Assembly: GCA_002368175.1 (NCBI GenBank)
Contig: AP018172.1
Span: forward strand, 6,761,001-6,825,000
DNA: 64,000 nucleotides
DNA from: Calothrix sp. NIES-2098
Lineage (GTDB): Bacteria; Cyanobacteriota; Cyanobacteriia; Cyanobacteriales; Nostocaceae
Direction: 5' to 3'
The position numbers were made by a program, and so were the translations under genes. Below are positions 8,177 through 16,116 of the stretch, one piece after another. Each line of letters opens with the position of its first letter. Position 1 is the stretch's first letter. The notes under the pieces are model-generated. The model worked only from the letters and a program-made list of their open reading frames with translations, was not told the DNA's origin and did not search any database.

Positions 8177-8237
8177 TTAGGAGCTAAGAGTGAAGACCAT
8201 CTCAACTTTTAACACTTCAAAAGAGTATCGCTCCTAA
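8177..8237. other. imperfect inverted repeat between lipoprotein and ferritin-like genes
   Basis: TTAGGAGC (8177-8184) and GCTCCTAA (8230-8237) form an 8-bp stem around a 45-nt loop that contains a further short GAAG/CTTC pairing. It may be a processing or termination structure between the two genes, with no T run after it. Confidence 0.3.
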
Positions 8238-8287
8238 CTTATTACTCATGACGCTACATTCGTAACCATTGCTTAACTTAACAACAG

Positions 8288-8722
8288 ATGCAAGAGCTTG
8301 ACCACAAAAAAACCATCGACCTATTGAATGCAATTATGGAATTTGAACTAGCAGGGGTGGTGAGATATACTCATTATTCCCTGATGGTGACAGGCCCTAA
8401 CCGCATTCCAATTGTGGCTTTTTTTAAAGCGCAGGCCAGTGAATCTCTACTTCACGCCCAACAAGTCGGAGAAATTCTCACAGGTTTAGATGGACATCCC
8501 TCTTTGAGAATTGCGCCAATGGAAGAAACTTATCAGCATTCAGTCAAAGATATTTTGGCAGAAAGTTTATCCCATGAAAAGAAGGCGCTAGATTTGTATA
8601 AAAATCTTCTAGAAACTGTCACTAATGCCAGCATTTATCTAGAAGAGTTCGCTCGTAGCATGATTGGTCAAGAAGAAATGCATAATCTTGAACTGAAAAA
8701 AATGTTACGCGATTTTAGTTAA
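8288..8722 (+). CDS. bacterioferritin-like diiron protein
   Basis: A 144-aa four-helix protein of ferritin/bacterioferritin type. Expected ligands are visible: an early Glu in NAIMEFELAG, Glu in ESLSHEKKAL, and a C-terminal ExxH (EEMH). The first ExxH is altered: it reads ESLLH, with Glu one position early. The protein is slightly shorter than a typical 155-160 aa Bfr, and the Met that would ligate heme is not evident. Its place between an EfeO-like lipoprotein and FTR1 fits iron storage or delivery after uptake. The ATG lacks a strong ribosome site. Confidence 0.75.
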   Translation: MQELDHKKTIDLLNAIMEFELAGVVRYTHYSLMVTGPNRIPIVAFFKAQASESLLHAQQVGEILTGLDGHPSLRIAPMEETYQHSVKDILAESLSHEKKALDLYKNLLETVTNASIYLEEFARSMIGQEEMHNLELKKMLRDFS

Positions 8723-8816
8723 TAGTCAAGAGTCAAGAGTCAATGGTCAAAAGTCAATATTTTGACTGTTGACTGTTGACTTTGGACTTTTTGACTTTAG
8801 ACTGTTGACTTTGGAC
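8723..8816. repeat. heptanucleotide repeat cluster forming a hairpin
   Basis: Tandem 7-mers of the TCAAGAG/TCAAAAG type run forward to about 8755 and their complements (TTGACTG, TTGGACT) run back to about 8816, so the whole can fold on itself. It is a typical short tandem repeat of heterocystous cyanobacteria. Confidence 0.85.
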
Positions 8817-8824
8817 GATTAAAA

Positions 8825-9793
8825 ATGAATTTTAGTACTGCCTTACCTACTTTTGTAATTACACTCCGAGAAGGAGTAGAAGCAGCCTTAGTTGTGGGAA
8901 TTGTGCTGGCGCTACTGAAAAAAGCCAAACAATCTCGTCTCAATTCTTGGGTATATGCTGGTGTTGGTGTTGGTATTGTTGTCAGTGCGCTGATCGGTGT
9001 ACTTTTTAGCTGGGTAATTCAAGCATTAGGTGCAGTTAATCCTCAATATACCTCTGTAGTTGAACCAATGCTAGAAGGTATATTCAGCGTATTAGCAATT
9101 ATTATGCTCAGCTGGATGCTGCTGTGGATGACTAAGCAAGCCAAAGTTATGAAGGCTACAGTTGAGGGAGCAGTAACAGAAGCGCTAACCCAAAATTCAA
9201 ATGCAGGTTGGGGTGTTTTTAGCTTAATTTTAATTGCAGTTATTCGCGAAGGTTTTGAAACTGTTCTATTTATTGCTGCTAATTTTCAACAAGGCTTTAT
9301 GCCTGCTATAGGTGCTATTGCTGGTTTAATAACAGCAATTGCCATTGGAGTACTTTTATTTAAATGGGGCGTCAAAATCAATATTCGCCAATTTTTCCAA
9401 GTAATGGGCGTATTATTAGTTTTGATAGTTGCTGGTTTAGTAGTTTCAGCTTTAAAACACTTTGACGAATCTGTGGCTAATCTTGCTCTTAGCAGTCGTG
9501 CTACAGAAAGCCTGTGTTTCTATTACGAACGTTTTACTAAAGTTCACTCTTGTATTTTAGGGCCAATGGTTTGGAATACTTCTAAAATCTTGCCCGACGA
9601 ACAACTTCCTGGCATTATTCTCAAAACTTTGTTTGGCTATCGAGAAAATCTTTACCTCGTACAAGCAGTAGGTTACTTAACATTTTTGCTTACCGTCGGC
9701 GGTGCTTACTTCCGCAGTATAACTGGTAGTTCTCCGCAAAATACCAAAAGTATTAAATCTGCACAAAAACCCATCGCTCCAGTAAAAGATTAG
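8825..9793 (+). CDS. FTR1 family high-affinity iron permease
   Basis: A 322-aa integral membrane protein with seven predicted helices. The two REGxE motifs that define the FTR1/EfeU iron permeases are present: TLREGVEAALVVG (about residues 13-25) and IREGFETVLF (about 140). In yeast and several bacteria this protein imports ferric iron only after a ferroxidase oxidises Fe2+. Here a multicopper oxidase, an EfeO-like lipoprotein and a ferritin-like protein lie upstream on the same strand. A cysteine pair in the loop before the last helices (ESLCFYYERFTKVHSC) is notable. The length is normal, with a polar Lys/Ser-rich tail. Confidence 0.9.
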   Translation: MNFSTALPTFVITLREGVEAALVVGIVLALLKKAKQSRLNSWVYAGVGVGIVVSALIGVLFSWVIQALGAVNPQYTSVVEPMLEGIFSVLAIIMLSWMLLWMTKQAKVMKATVEGAVTEALTQNSNAGWGVFSLILIAVIREGFETVLFIAANFQQGFMPAIGAIAGLITAIAIGVLLFKWGVKINIRQFFQVMGVLLVLIVAGLVVSALKHFDESVANLALSSRATESLCFYYERFTKVHSCILGPMVWNTSKILPDEQLPGIILKTLFGYRENLYLVQAVGYLTFLLTVGGAYFRSITGSSPQNTKSIKSAQKPIAPVKD

Positions 9794-9794
9794 T

Positions 9795-9860
9795 ATCAGA
9801 AAGCAGTCTCGATGAAAAAATTTTCATCGCCATGCATGAACTAGAATGAGACTTTCTGAT
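9795..9860. other. nested inverted repeat after FTR1 gene
   Basis: The outer arms are ATCAGAAAGCAGTCTC (9795-9810) and GAGACTTTCTGAT (9848-9860), pairing with a 2-nt bulge. Inside lies a perfect 9-bp stem CGATGAAAA/TTTTCATCG (9810-9829). It could act as a terminator or RNA-processing structure for the FTR1 transcript. The following 9885-9955 stretch (TTTGTGTCTTCGTGG and its complement) is a common dispersed repeat. Confidence 0.55.
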
Positions 9861-9961
9861 GCGGATACGCGAGGAAATGAAAAAATCTCTTCTCTCTGTT
9901 TCTTTGTGTCTTCGTGGTAAAAATCTGAAACCATAGAGACACAAAGACACAAAGCATTAAT

Positions 9962-10870
9962 CTAACTTCTTGCTGGTGTAGATAAAGCTTGCGTTAATTG
10001 CTGACAAGCTTTTTTTATTGCATCTATACTACCTGGATTTACCAGCCCGTAATAGTCAAAAGTATAAACCCGATTATTTTTTACTGCTTGCAGTTGTTGC
10101 CAAAATGTTTCTTTTTTCAAAGATTCTAGAAGTTGTGGATCTGCATTATTGACAACTATTAAGACCTCTGGATTTGCTTCTAGAACTTTCTCTGCTGAAA
10201 GCGTCACATACCCACTGATGGGACTTTTTCCTTGTAATTCTGCTACGAGGTTTTTTGCTTGAAATTTCGCTAGTAAATCCCCAGCCCAACTGTTTTTATT
10301 CGGTGCTAAAATCGGTTGACGACTAACTATGGCTAAAGTAGAAGGACTATCGATGGGTTTATCTGCTAAAAAGTTATTGTAGCTGTTTAATAAAGGCTGA
10401 GGATCGGCATTGATTAATTCAGCCAAGGTTCGAGTCAATTTTTCTAATGATTCCCAACTCTTAACTTGGGTAAGAAGAGTCTTGATCCCTAACTGTTGTA
10501 ATTTTTGAATTGGTTGGTTAGAAAATCCTTCCGCACCAATCGCTAAATCTGGTTTGAGAGCGATAATTTTTTCTAAGTTAGGCGGACTTTGACCCTCACT
10601 CACGCGAGGAATATTAGTTAACCTGGGATCGTCTTTAAATAATTTACTACCAGTTATACCTACTAACTTTGATTTATCGAGTTGATAGATAATATCCGCC
10701 GCAAGAGAGGAAAGAGCCACAACTCTTTTGACAGATTCTTTTGGTAATTCCTGAGAGTGAGCGTTAGTAGGTAGTTGTGTCAATGGCTGCTGAATATTTG
10801 CATTGTTACAAGCAGCTAAAAATACACTCAATAAAAGTGCTAAAGCAGATAATAGCCAACGACTATACAT
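9962..10870 (-). CDS. FecB/BtuF-type periplasmic binding lipoprotein
   Basis: A 302-aa protein with a signal peptide and lipobox (VFLAAC). It has the class III binding-protein pattern: RVVALSSLAADIIYQL near the start of the mature part, KIIALKPDLAIG, a central helix, then AEKVLEANPEVLIVV. Such proteins bind ferric siderophores, heme or cobalamin and feed an ABC importer. No permease or ATPase is adjacent, so its transporter must be elsewhere. Position beside the FTR1 gene and the cobalt/nickel ECF genes fits either iron or B12. Confidence 0.82.
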   Translation of the reverse strand: MYSRWLLSALALLLSVFLAACNNANIQQPLTQLPTNAHSQELPKESVKRVVALSSLAADIIYQLDKSKLVGITGSKLFKDDPRLTNIPRVSEGQSPPNLEKIIALKPDLAIGAEGFSNQPIQKLQQLGIKTLLTQVKSWESLEKLTRTLAELINADPQPLLNSYNNFLADKPIDSPSTLAIVSRQPILAPNKNSWAGDLLAKFQAKNLVAELQGKSPISGYVTLSAEKVLEANPEVLIVVNNADPQLLESLKKETFWQQLQAVKNNRVYTFDYYGLVNPGSIDAIKKACQQLTQALSTPARS

Positions 10871-11338
10871 TATAAAATCCTGAGCGATTCTATATAAATA
10901 AATAGCAAACGTAGCAGTATATTAACGTGAGTTTAGCAGACTTTTAACAACTCATCTCCAAACCTCTATCCATAAAAAAAGCGAGTACATACACAAGCCA
11001 CAATCCCCCAGGAAGACATGACTGCGTTACTCGCTAGCATCTATACAAGGTTTATTGAGAAATCTATATCTAAATATAGATGAATTGTTCCATGAATTAT
11101 TACTATTACAAAATAAATATCTGAAGTTTTCAAGAGTTTTTAGTAAATTTTTTTACCTTCGCTAATAATTTACAAAATTTTTAATATTTAGCTTGGAGAT
11201 TGCAGATAATTGCAATTTTTAATACAGAAAATAGAGCTCTTTGCAGATATTTAGATTGTGTAATGGTTAAAGAAACATTAAACTTAAAAAAGTTACATTC
11301 TGTAATTACTCAACTTTTGTCTAACTTCTGGATAAAAT
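10871..11338. other. intergenic region holding a small RNA candidate
   Basis: About 470 bp between the binding lipoprotein gene and mobA, both on the minus strand. It contains the terminator-ended RNA candidate at 10974-11036 and is otherwise AT-rich without an ORF. Confidence 0.5.
10974..11036 (-). ncRNA. candidate small RNA or leader hairpin with T-tract
   Basis: On the minus strand, AGCGAGTA (11035-11028) pairs perfectly with TACTCGCT (10987-10980) and is followed at once by seven T residues (10980-10974), a classic intrinsic terminator. The stem extends by ACGCA with TGTGT across an ATG bulge. The loop of about 27 nt exposes CTTCCTGGGGGATTG, an unusually G-rich stretch. Upstream, TATAGAT (about 11047-11041) could be a -10 box 5-7 nt before the hairpin. 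This suggests an RNA of about 60 nt, or an attenuator for the binding-protein gene 104 bp downstream. I cannot name a family. Confidence 0.5.
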
Positions 11339-11977
11339 CTATTCATTGCCAGTTAAATCTTCTGGCGTATTACAGTTAAAGAACATTTCTGCTTCTAGGA
11401 CTGGGAGAACTTGCACGGGATGTTGTTTTAACCACTGTTGAAACGATCGCCCGCCTTGATTGATAAAATCTAGGAGTTCTGGTAAACAGCGACGGCGGTA
11501 AAAACCGCACAGAGGTTCCCATCCTTTAGCATGATGAGCCAATGCAGCGATCGCATCATCTCCCACACTATCAAGTCTAGTTATCCATGCTTGCAACACC
11601 TCAACCTTTAACTTAGGTAAATCGCAAGCCAGCAACAGCACCCATTCGGTTTGTACTTGCGCCATTCCTTGTGCAAAACCCACTAGTGGCCCGTGGGAGG
11701 GGGATGAGGGAGGGTGGGAAGTGTGGGGAGTATGAGAGGACAAGGAAGAGGGGGATGAAGGTAATTCTTGGATAAATTGACAACCAGGTAGAAGCAAGTG
11801 TTGATAACGTTCTGGCCAGGGAGTGACCACATAAACGGTATCAGCACAAGCTTGAGCAATACTAAAAACACGCTGTAGCATTGGTATTCCTTGAATTGGA
11901 ATCAAGGCTTTATCCTGACCCATACGAGAACTTTGGCCACCAGCGAGAACGATGGCTGTTAATTTGTTATTTGTCAT
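11339..11977 (-). CDS. mobA: molybdenum cofactor guanylyltransferase MobA
   Basis: A 212-aa cytoplasmic enzyme that transfers GMP from GTP to molybdopterin to make the MGD cofactor. It shows the nucleotidyltransferase loop LAGGQSSRMGQDKALI (residues 11-26), the acidic metal-binding LLACDLPKL and a C-terminal FFNCNTPED. Between about residues 91 and 116 it carries a Ser/Pro/His-rich insert encoded by a pyrimidine-rich intergenic-type repeat. The start codon and first codons (ATGACAAATAAC) lie inside a heptanucleotide repeat, so the annotated N-terminus may have been supplied by it. Confidence 0.88.
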   Translation of the reverse strand: MTNNKLTAIVLAGGQSSRMGQDKALIPIQGIPMLQRVFSIAQACADTVYVVTPWPERYQHLLLPGCQFIQELPSSPSSLSSHTPHTSHPPSSPSHGPLVGFAQGMAQVQTEWVLLLACDLPKLKVEVLQAWITRLDSVGDDAIAALAHHAKGWEPLCGFYRRRCLPELLDFINQGGRSFQQWLKQHPVQVLPVLEAEMFFNCNTPEDLTGNE

Positions 11978-12056
11978 CTGTCATTTGTCATTGGTTATTT
12001 CTCCCTCGTCTCCCCACACTTCCCACACTCCCCACACTCCCTTGCCTCATCCCCGA
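11962..12056. repeat. heptamer and pyrimidine-rich repeats
   Basis: Copies of TCATTTG/TCATCTG (11962-11998) are followed by TCCCCACACTTCCCACACT-type tandem units (12001-12054). The first block overlaps the mobA start; the second overlaps the last codons of the next gene. Confidence 0.8.
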
Positions 12057-14122
12057 CTCTGACTTTGCTGCACTTGCTGCCACAAATGCTCTACGCTTTC
12101 TGCTGGTGCAAGACATTTCAAACCTTGGCAAACTAAGCCGATGCTGTTTTCTGGTAAATTTGATACGGTTGAAAATACTACAGTAGGCAAATACTTGGGG
12201 ATAAGAGCGTGGATTTGTTCGGTATTGCTGCGAATCAGAGTTGAGTTGCGATACCAATCTAAAGCTGTAAATAAACTGGGACAGGCTTGCGGCGCACGAC
12301 CCATGATACTCTTAAAGGCTTTCAAACCTTGTTCGGCTAAATCTAAATAATGCAGATTATCGGTGAGTAAGGTGAGACGCACAAGATTTGCGATCGCTAC
12401 TCCGTTGGCTGAAGGTGTAGCATTATCTGCATAGCTGCGTTCGCGGACAATTAAATCTTGACTGGCATCACTTGCAGCGTTGCAATAGCCACCTAATTCT
12501 ACACTCCAAAGATATTCGTTAAATTCATCTTGCAGTGCGATCGCTTTTTCTAACCAGAAAGCGGGGGAAGAGACATTTCCCATCCCAAGAGAAGCTTGGT
12601 GTAAATCCAACAGCGCTTTAATAAAAAAGGCGTAATCTTCCGATTGAGCTAAAACATGGGGTTGCTTGTCATAATTGAGTCGGTGAAACCGCCCATCAAC
12701 AAACTGATGCACCAAAATAAAGTTTGCTGCCTTTGCTGCTATTTCCAAGTACGATGGTTGTTGAAATACTCCCGCCGCCCTTGCTAAACCAGAAATCATT
12801 AAGCTATTCCAAGCCACAATCATTTTTGTATCTGTCACCGAAGGAATGCGTCCCGGCCAGTTAGTGGTTTTAGCTTCTTGGTTATTGCGTGCGGGGGGGA
12901 AAGTATCTAGCGATTCAGCATTTACTCCGTATCTAGCAATAAATAACTTTTCCAGAGCGATTTCTAGCTTGTCGCTCAGTTGCCCTGGATGTCGCCTTTG
13001 CAACACATTCTGACCTTCAAAGTTACCTTCAGGGCTGACGGTAAATTGCTGTTGTAATTCGGTAAGTTCCTCAGGAGTGAGCAATTGCTCTAGTTCCCTG
13101 TAACTCCAAACATAAAATGCGCCTTCCTCTGGTTCTGCGGCTGTAGAGTTGATGAAACTATCAGCATCTTGGGCTGCATAGAAATAACCTTCAGGCGCAG
13201 TCATTTCTCTTTTGAGCCATTGTACAGTTTTAGCGATCGCCCGTTCAAATGCCGGTTCTTCTACTCCTGCACTCCACAAATTTGCCAGATACTCGACAAT
13301 CTGACCGTTGTCATAAAGCATCTTTTCAAAATGGGGTACTGTCCAGGTCGGGTCAACAGTATAACGGTGAAAACCACCACCCACACAATCGTAAATTCCA
13401 CCCAGCGCCAAATCTAGCCCTCTCTGGGTAACAACTTGTGCGCCATCATAGCGAGAAGAAAAATTCAACCGATTTAAGCGCAATACTAATTCCCCATAAG
13501 GAATCATTGGGAAGCTATTCCCAGTTTGATTAGGCGTAAGTATAGCTGTGCAAGTTTCCCAGCCTTGGCGGAGTAATTCATTTTCTGCAACATCGTCCGC
13601 CTTACCATCTTGCAACACGGCTGAGGTAAGTAATGCTTCTACCATGACAGCTTTGCGCTGTTGCAAATCAGCCTTTTCTGTATCGTAGTAACGGCGAATC
13701 GCTTGCAACACTTGCAAAAAGCCAGGACGACCATAACGCGGTTCTAAAGGAAAATAAGTACCAGCGTAAAACGGTACTAAATCGTCTGGAGACAGAAACA
13801 CATTTAACGGCCAACCCCCTTGACCACTCATCATTTGCAAAGCTTGCATATAGATGCTATCGATATCGGGTCTTTCTTCCCTATCTACTTTGATGGGGAG
13901 GAAATTGGCATTCATGTACTCAGCAATAGTGAGGTCAGAAAAAGCCTCACCTTCCATGACAGTACACCAGTGACAACTAGAGTAGCCAATAGAGAGAAAG
14001 ATCGGTAGATTTTTTTCCCTTGCAGTTGCCAGTGCTTCTTCAGACCAAGGCCACCAATCAATGGGATTTTCAGCGTGTTTGCGGAGATAGAGACTCTTGG
14101 CTTCAACAAGACGATTAGTCAT
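12047..14122 (-). CDS. YyaL/SSP411 family thioredoxin-domain protein (DUF255)
   Basis: A 691-aa protein. The N-terminal ~165 residues are the DUF255 thioredoxin-like domain, with KHAENPIDWWPWS, the redox motif SSCHWCTVMEGE, VDREERPDID and GGWPLNVFL. The remaining ~500 residues form an alpha-toroid, six-hairpin-glycosidase-like region (GGGFHRYTVDPTWTVPHFEK, KMIVAWNSLM, SYADNATPSANG). The family is widespread (human SPATA20) but its reaction is unclear. It is full length, with no signal peptide, so it is cytoplasmic. It lies 69 bp upstream of mobA in the same direction; a shared transcript is possible but not a shared function. Confidence 0.88.
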   Translation of the reverse strand: MTNRLVEAKSLYLRKHAENPIDWWPWSEEALATAREKNLPIFLSIGYSSCHWCTVMEGEAFSDLTIAEYMNANFLPIKVDREERPDIDSIYMQALQMMSGQGGWPLNVFLSPDDLVPFYAGTYFPLEPRYGRPGFLQVLQAIRRYYDTEKADLQQRKAVMVEALLTSAVLQDGKADDVAENELLRQGWETCTAILTPNQTGNSFPMIPYGELVLRLNRLNFSSRYDGAQVVTQRGLDLALGGIYDCVGGGFHRYTVDPTWTVPHFEKMLYDNGQIVEYLANLWSAGVEEPAFERAIAKTVQWLKREMTAPEGYFYAAQDADSFINSTAAEPEEGAFYVWSYRELEQLLTPEELTELQQQFTVSPEGNFEGQNVLQRRHPGQLSDKLEIALEKLFIARYGVNAESLDTFPPARNNQEAKTTNWPGRIPSVTDTKMIVAWNSLMISGLARAAGVFQQPSYLEIAAKAANFILVHQFVDGRFHRLNYDKQPHVLAQSEDYAFFIKALLDLHQASLGMGNVSSPAFWLEKAIALQDEFNEYLWSVELGGYCNAASDASQDLIVRERSYADNATPSANGVAIANLVRLTLLTDNLHYLDLAEQGLKAFKSIMGRAPQACPSLFTALDWYRNSTLIRSNTEQIHALIPKYLPTVVFSTVSNLPENSIGLVCQGLKCLAPAESVEHLWQQVQQSQSRG

Positions 14123-14188
14123 AATCGGATGGGAGTGAGTTGCCTTCTTTGCCCAGTCTATCGTTCAAAAGCCTTCTTATATAATCCC

Positions 14189-15358
14189 TTAACTGCTAAT
14201 TATTTGTTTGTATAAGCTGACCAAATCAACTTCTTGATACAGAGCAAGTGAACTATAGAAAGAAATAGCTTGTCTATTTTCTGGAAGATACAAACTAAGT
14301 CCAGATAATTTGTCTGCATATTTCTTTTTGAAATAAGGACTATAAAGCCTTCCACCTATTTGGTAATGAGCAATTACTGATGATTTGAGAAAGTTAGCAA
14401 ACTCAGTAAATGCATTACTAGTTTGAGAAATATTCTGGGAGAGATAGCCAAATAAATTTAGCAAATCACAACACTGCTCATCAAAATAACTAATAGTTGA
14501 TACCTGAGATAAATCAATTGCTGGCGCGTGATTGGTAATAAGTAGTTGAATCAGCCGTGAGAGCTTAGGAGGAAGATTTTGAAGTGCTTGGTTGTCTACC
14601 AAAGTCAGCGTATGGTACATATACACACTTTCAGATTTGATGATTGCGATCGCAGCCTCGCGCCCACCAATCGATGGCTGATTGAGTATTTCGAGAAAGC
14701 CTTCATAGTAATAATTTGGCGCACCCAGAGCCATCTGCGATGCAAGCGTATATCGAGCGCAATTCCTCACTTCATATACAACTTCTAGTGTAGCTTTATT
14801 GCAGTTTTGAAAGAAAAGTAGTTCAACTCGTCCGTTAGTAGCCTGATTAAAGCGACTCACTGCATTAGCAAATCGATTGACTCTCATCCATTTGCGTGTT
14901 TTGTAACTCGATCCTTGGTCATCAGGGCTAATTTCGTTAATTTTACCGCCATGTCCCACAACAATAACAGCCCAATGTTCTGCCTCAAAAGTTTGATACG
15001 CCCAGTCAAGATATGCAGAGAATGCTGATATGTCGCTACTATCTTTTGCTGTAATATCAACTTCCCTTATATCACCCTCGATTAAGGTACGACGGCGCAT
15101 TTTAAGATCGCCAAAATAGTCGGATTGAACAACCACTGCTGCTGGGGAATTTTTTGTTCCTTTGGCTAGCATTTTAATAATTAGTTCGCCAAATTCTACA
15201 AGGTCGTTATCGTAGGGCATCCAATATAAAATCACCCAATTATGACGTAATTTAGATTGGGATAATTTAGGCATCATGGCATCAGAATCACTGCTAATAG
15301 TTCCAGCGAAACAGGCTGAACCTAATGCCATATAACGACAGAAACTTCTTCGTTTCAT
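14189..15358 (-). CDS. clostripain-like (C11) cysteine protease family protein
   Basis: A 389-aa protein starting MKRRSFCRYMALGSACFAG, an Arg-rich signal-like segment (Tat- or lipoprotein-type), suggesting export. The body matches the C11 caspase-like fold: VILYWMPYDNDL, AVIVVGHGGK with the catalytic His, and LLFFQNCNKA with the catalytic Cys about 50 residues later. Such proteases cut after basic residues. The gene stands alone 66 bp from the DUF255 gene's 5' end, on the same strand. The catalytic assignment rests on motif recognition by eye. Confidence 0.75.
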   Translation of the reverse strand: MKRRSFCRYMALGSACFAGTISSDSDAMMPKLSQSKLRHNWVILYWMPYDNDLVEFGELIIKMLAKGTKNSPAAVVVQSDYFGDLKMRRRTLIEGDIREVDITAKDSSDISAFSAYLDWAYQTFEAEHWAVIVVGHGGKINEISPDDQGSSYKTRKWMRVNRFANAVSRFNQATNGRVELLFFQNCNKATLEVVYEVRNCARYTLASQMALGAPNYYYEGFLEILNQPSIGGREAAIAIIKSESVYMYHTLTLVDNQALQNLPPKLSRLIQLLITNHAPAIDLSQVSTISYFDEQCCDLLNLFGYLSQNISQTSNAFTEFANFLKSSVIAHYQIGGRLYSPYFKKKYADKLSGLSLYLPENRQAISFYSSLALYQEVDLVSLYKQIISS

Positions 15359-15526
15359 TGTTAAAGATAGAAATATGTATTTGGGCTTTTCAGCTATTGT
15401 GGACTATCTGAGCGCGAAGTAAGTTGAGGCTTGGATATTGATAAAATTTGCATTATTTATTAATAAAGTTTCTAAATAAAAGATAAAATTTATTTAATAG
15501 AGCAAAATTAATAGATTATATTTTTT

Positions 15527-16009
15527 ATGAATGAGCAGGAATCCGAAACAATTCAAAACGAACAGGAGCTAGATTACAAAGCCTTGTTAACTAATGCAAA
15601 GCTTGCCTTAAAAGTTCAATACCAGAGGTCAGCTGCTTTAGCAACACAACTGCAAGCGATAAAAACGCAGTTAGAGCAAGTTCAAGCTGAAAACAAAATT
15701 CTCAGGGAAAGCGCCTATGAGGATGTAATTAAACACTTTGAGGCGCGCACCCAAGCAGCAGAAGAGCGATCGCTAAAAACCGAAGTGCGTCAAAAGTTCC
15801 TCGAAGCCAATGGTTGTAGGGATGACGAGAGCTTCGACACTTTATGGGAAAGTATTAAGAATCAGATTCAAATTCAAGACGGTGAGGTGAGAATCATTTC
15901 TCGAAATGGCACCCCTAAGTTCACCTTAACAGGCACGCTGTTGAGTTTAAAGGATTTTATTCAATCTCTCAAAGAAAACCCAAAATCTAGAAAATTTTTC
16001 TTAGACTAG
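15527..16009 (+). CDS. coiled-coil protein, unknown
   Basis: A 160-aa cytoplasmic-type protein. Residues about 1-85 are strongly charged and heptad-like (coiled coil, rich in Gln, Glu, Ala and Lys). The C-terminal ~70 residues form a small mixed domain (RQKFLEANGCRDDESFDTLW, then a hairpin-like VRIISRNGTPKFTLTG). It is divergent from the protease gene and ends before a strong palindrome. Codon use matches its neighbours. No family recognised. Confidence 0.6.
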   Translation: MNEQESETIQNEQELDYKALLTNAKLALKVQYQRSAALATQLQAIKTQLEQVQAENKILRESAYEDVIKHFEARTQAAEERSLKTEVRQKFLEANGCRDDESFDTLWESIKNQIQIQDGEVRIISRNGTPKFTLTGTLLSLKDFIQSLKENPKSRKFFLD

Positions 16010-16042
16010 TGCTTCATGTCATTACTTCTCTTAGGTAAATAA

Positions 16043-16076
16043 GTTCGTAGTTAGGACTAAAGTCCTAACTACGAAC
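16043..16076. terminator. 16-bp palindromic hairpin
   Basis: GTTCGTAGTTAGGACT (16043-16058) and AGTCCTAACTACGAAC (16061-16076) are perfect arms around AA. It sits between convergent genes and could terminate both. A degenerate relative (TTCGTAG...CTACGAA) lies at 57358-57389, so it is a dispersed repeat as well. Confidence 0.65.
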
Positions 16077-16116
16077 TCAAATATTAGGTAATTTATTTTT
16101 TGGTACTCTCTTATTA

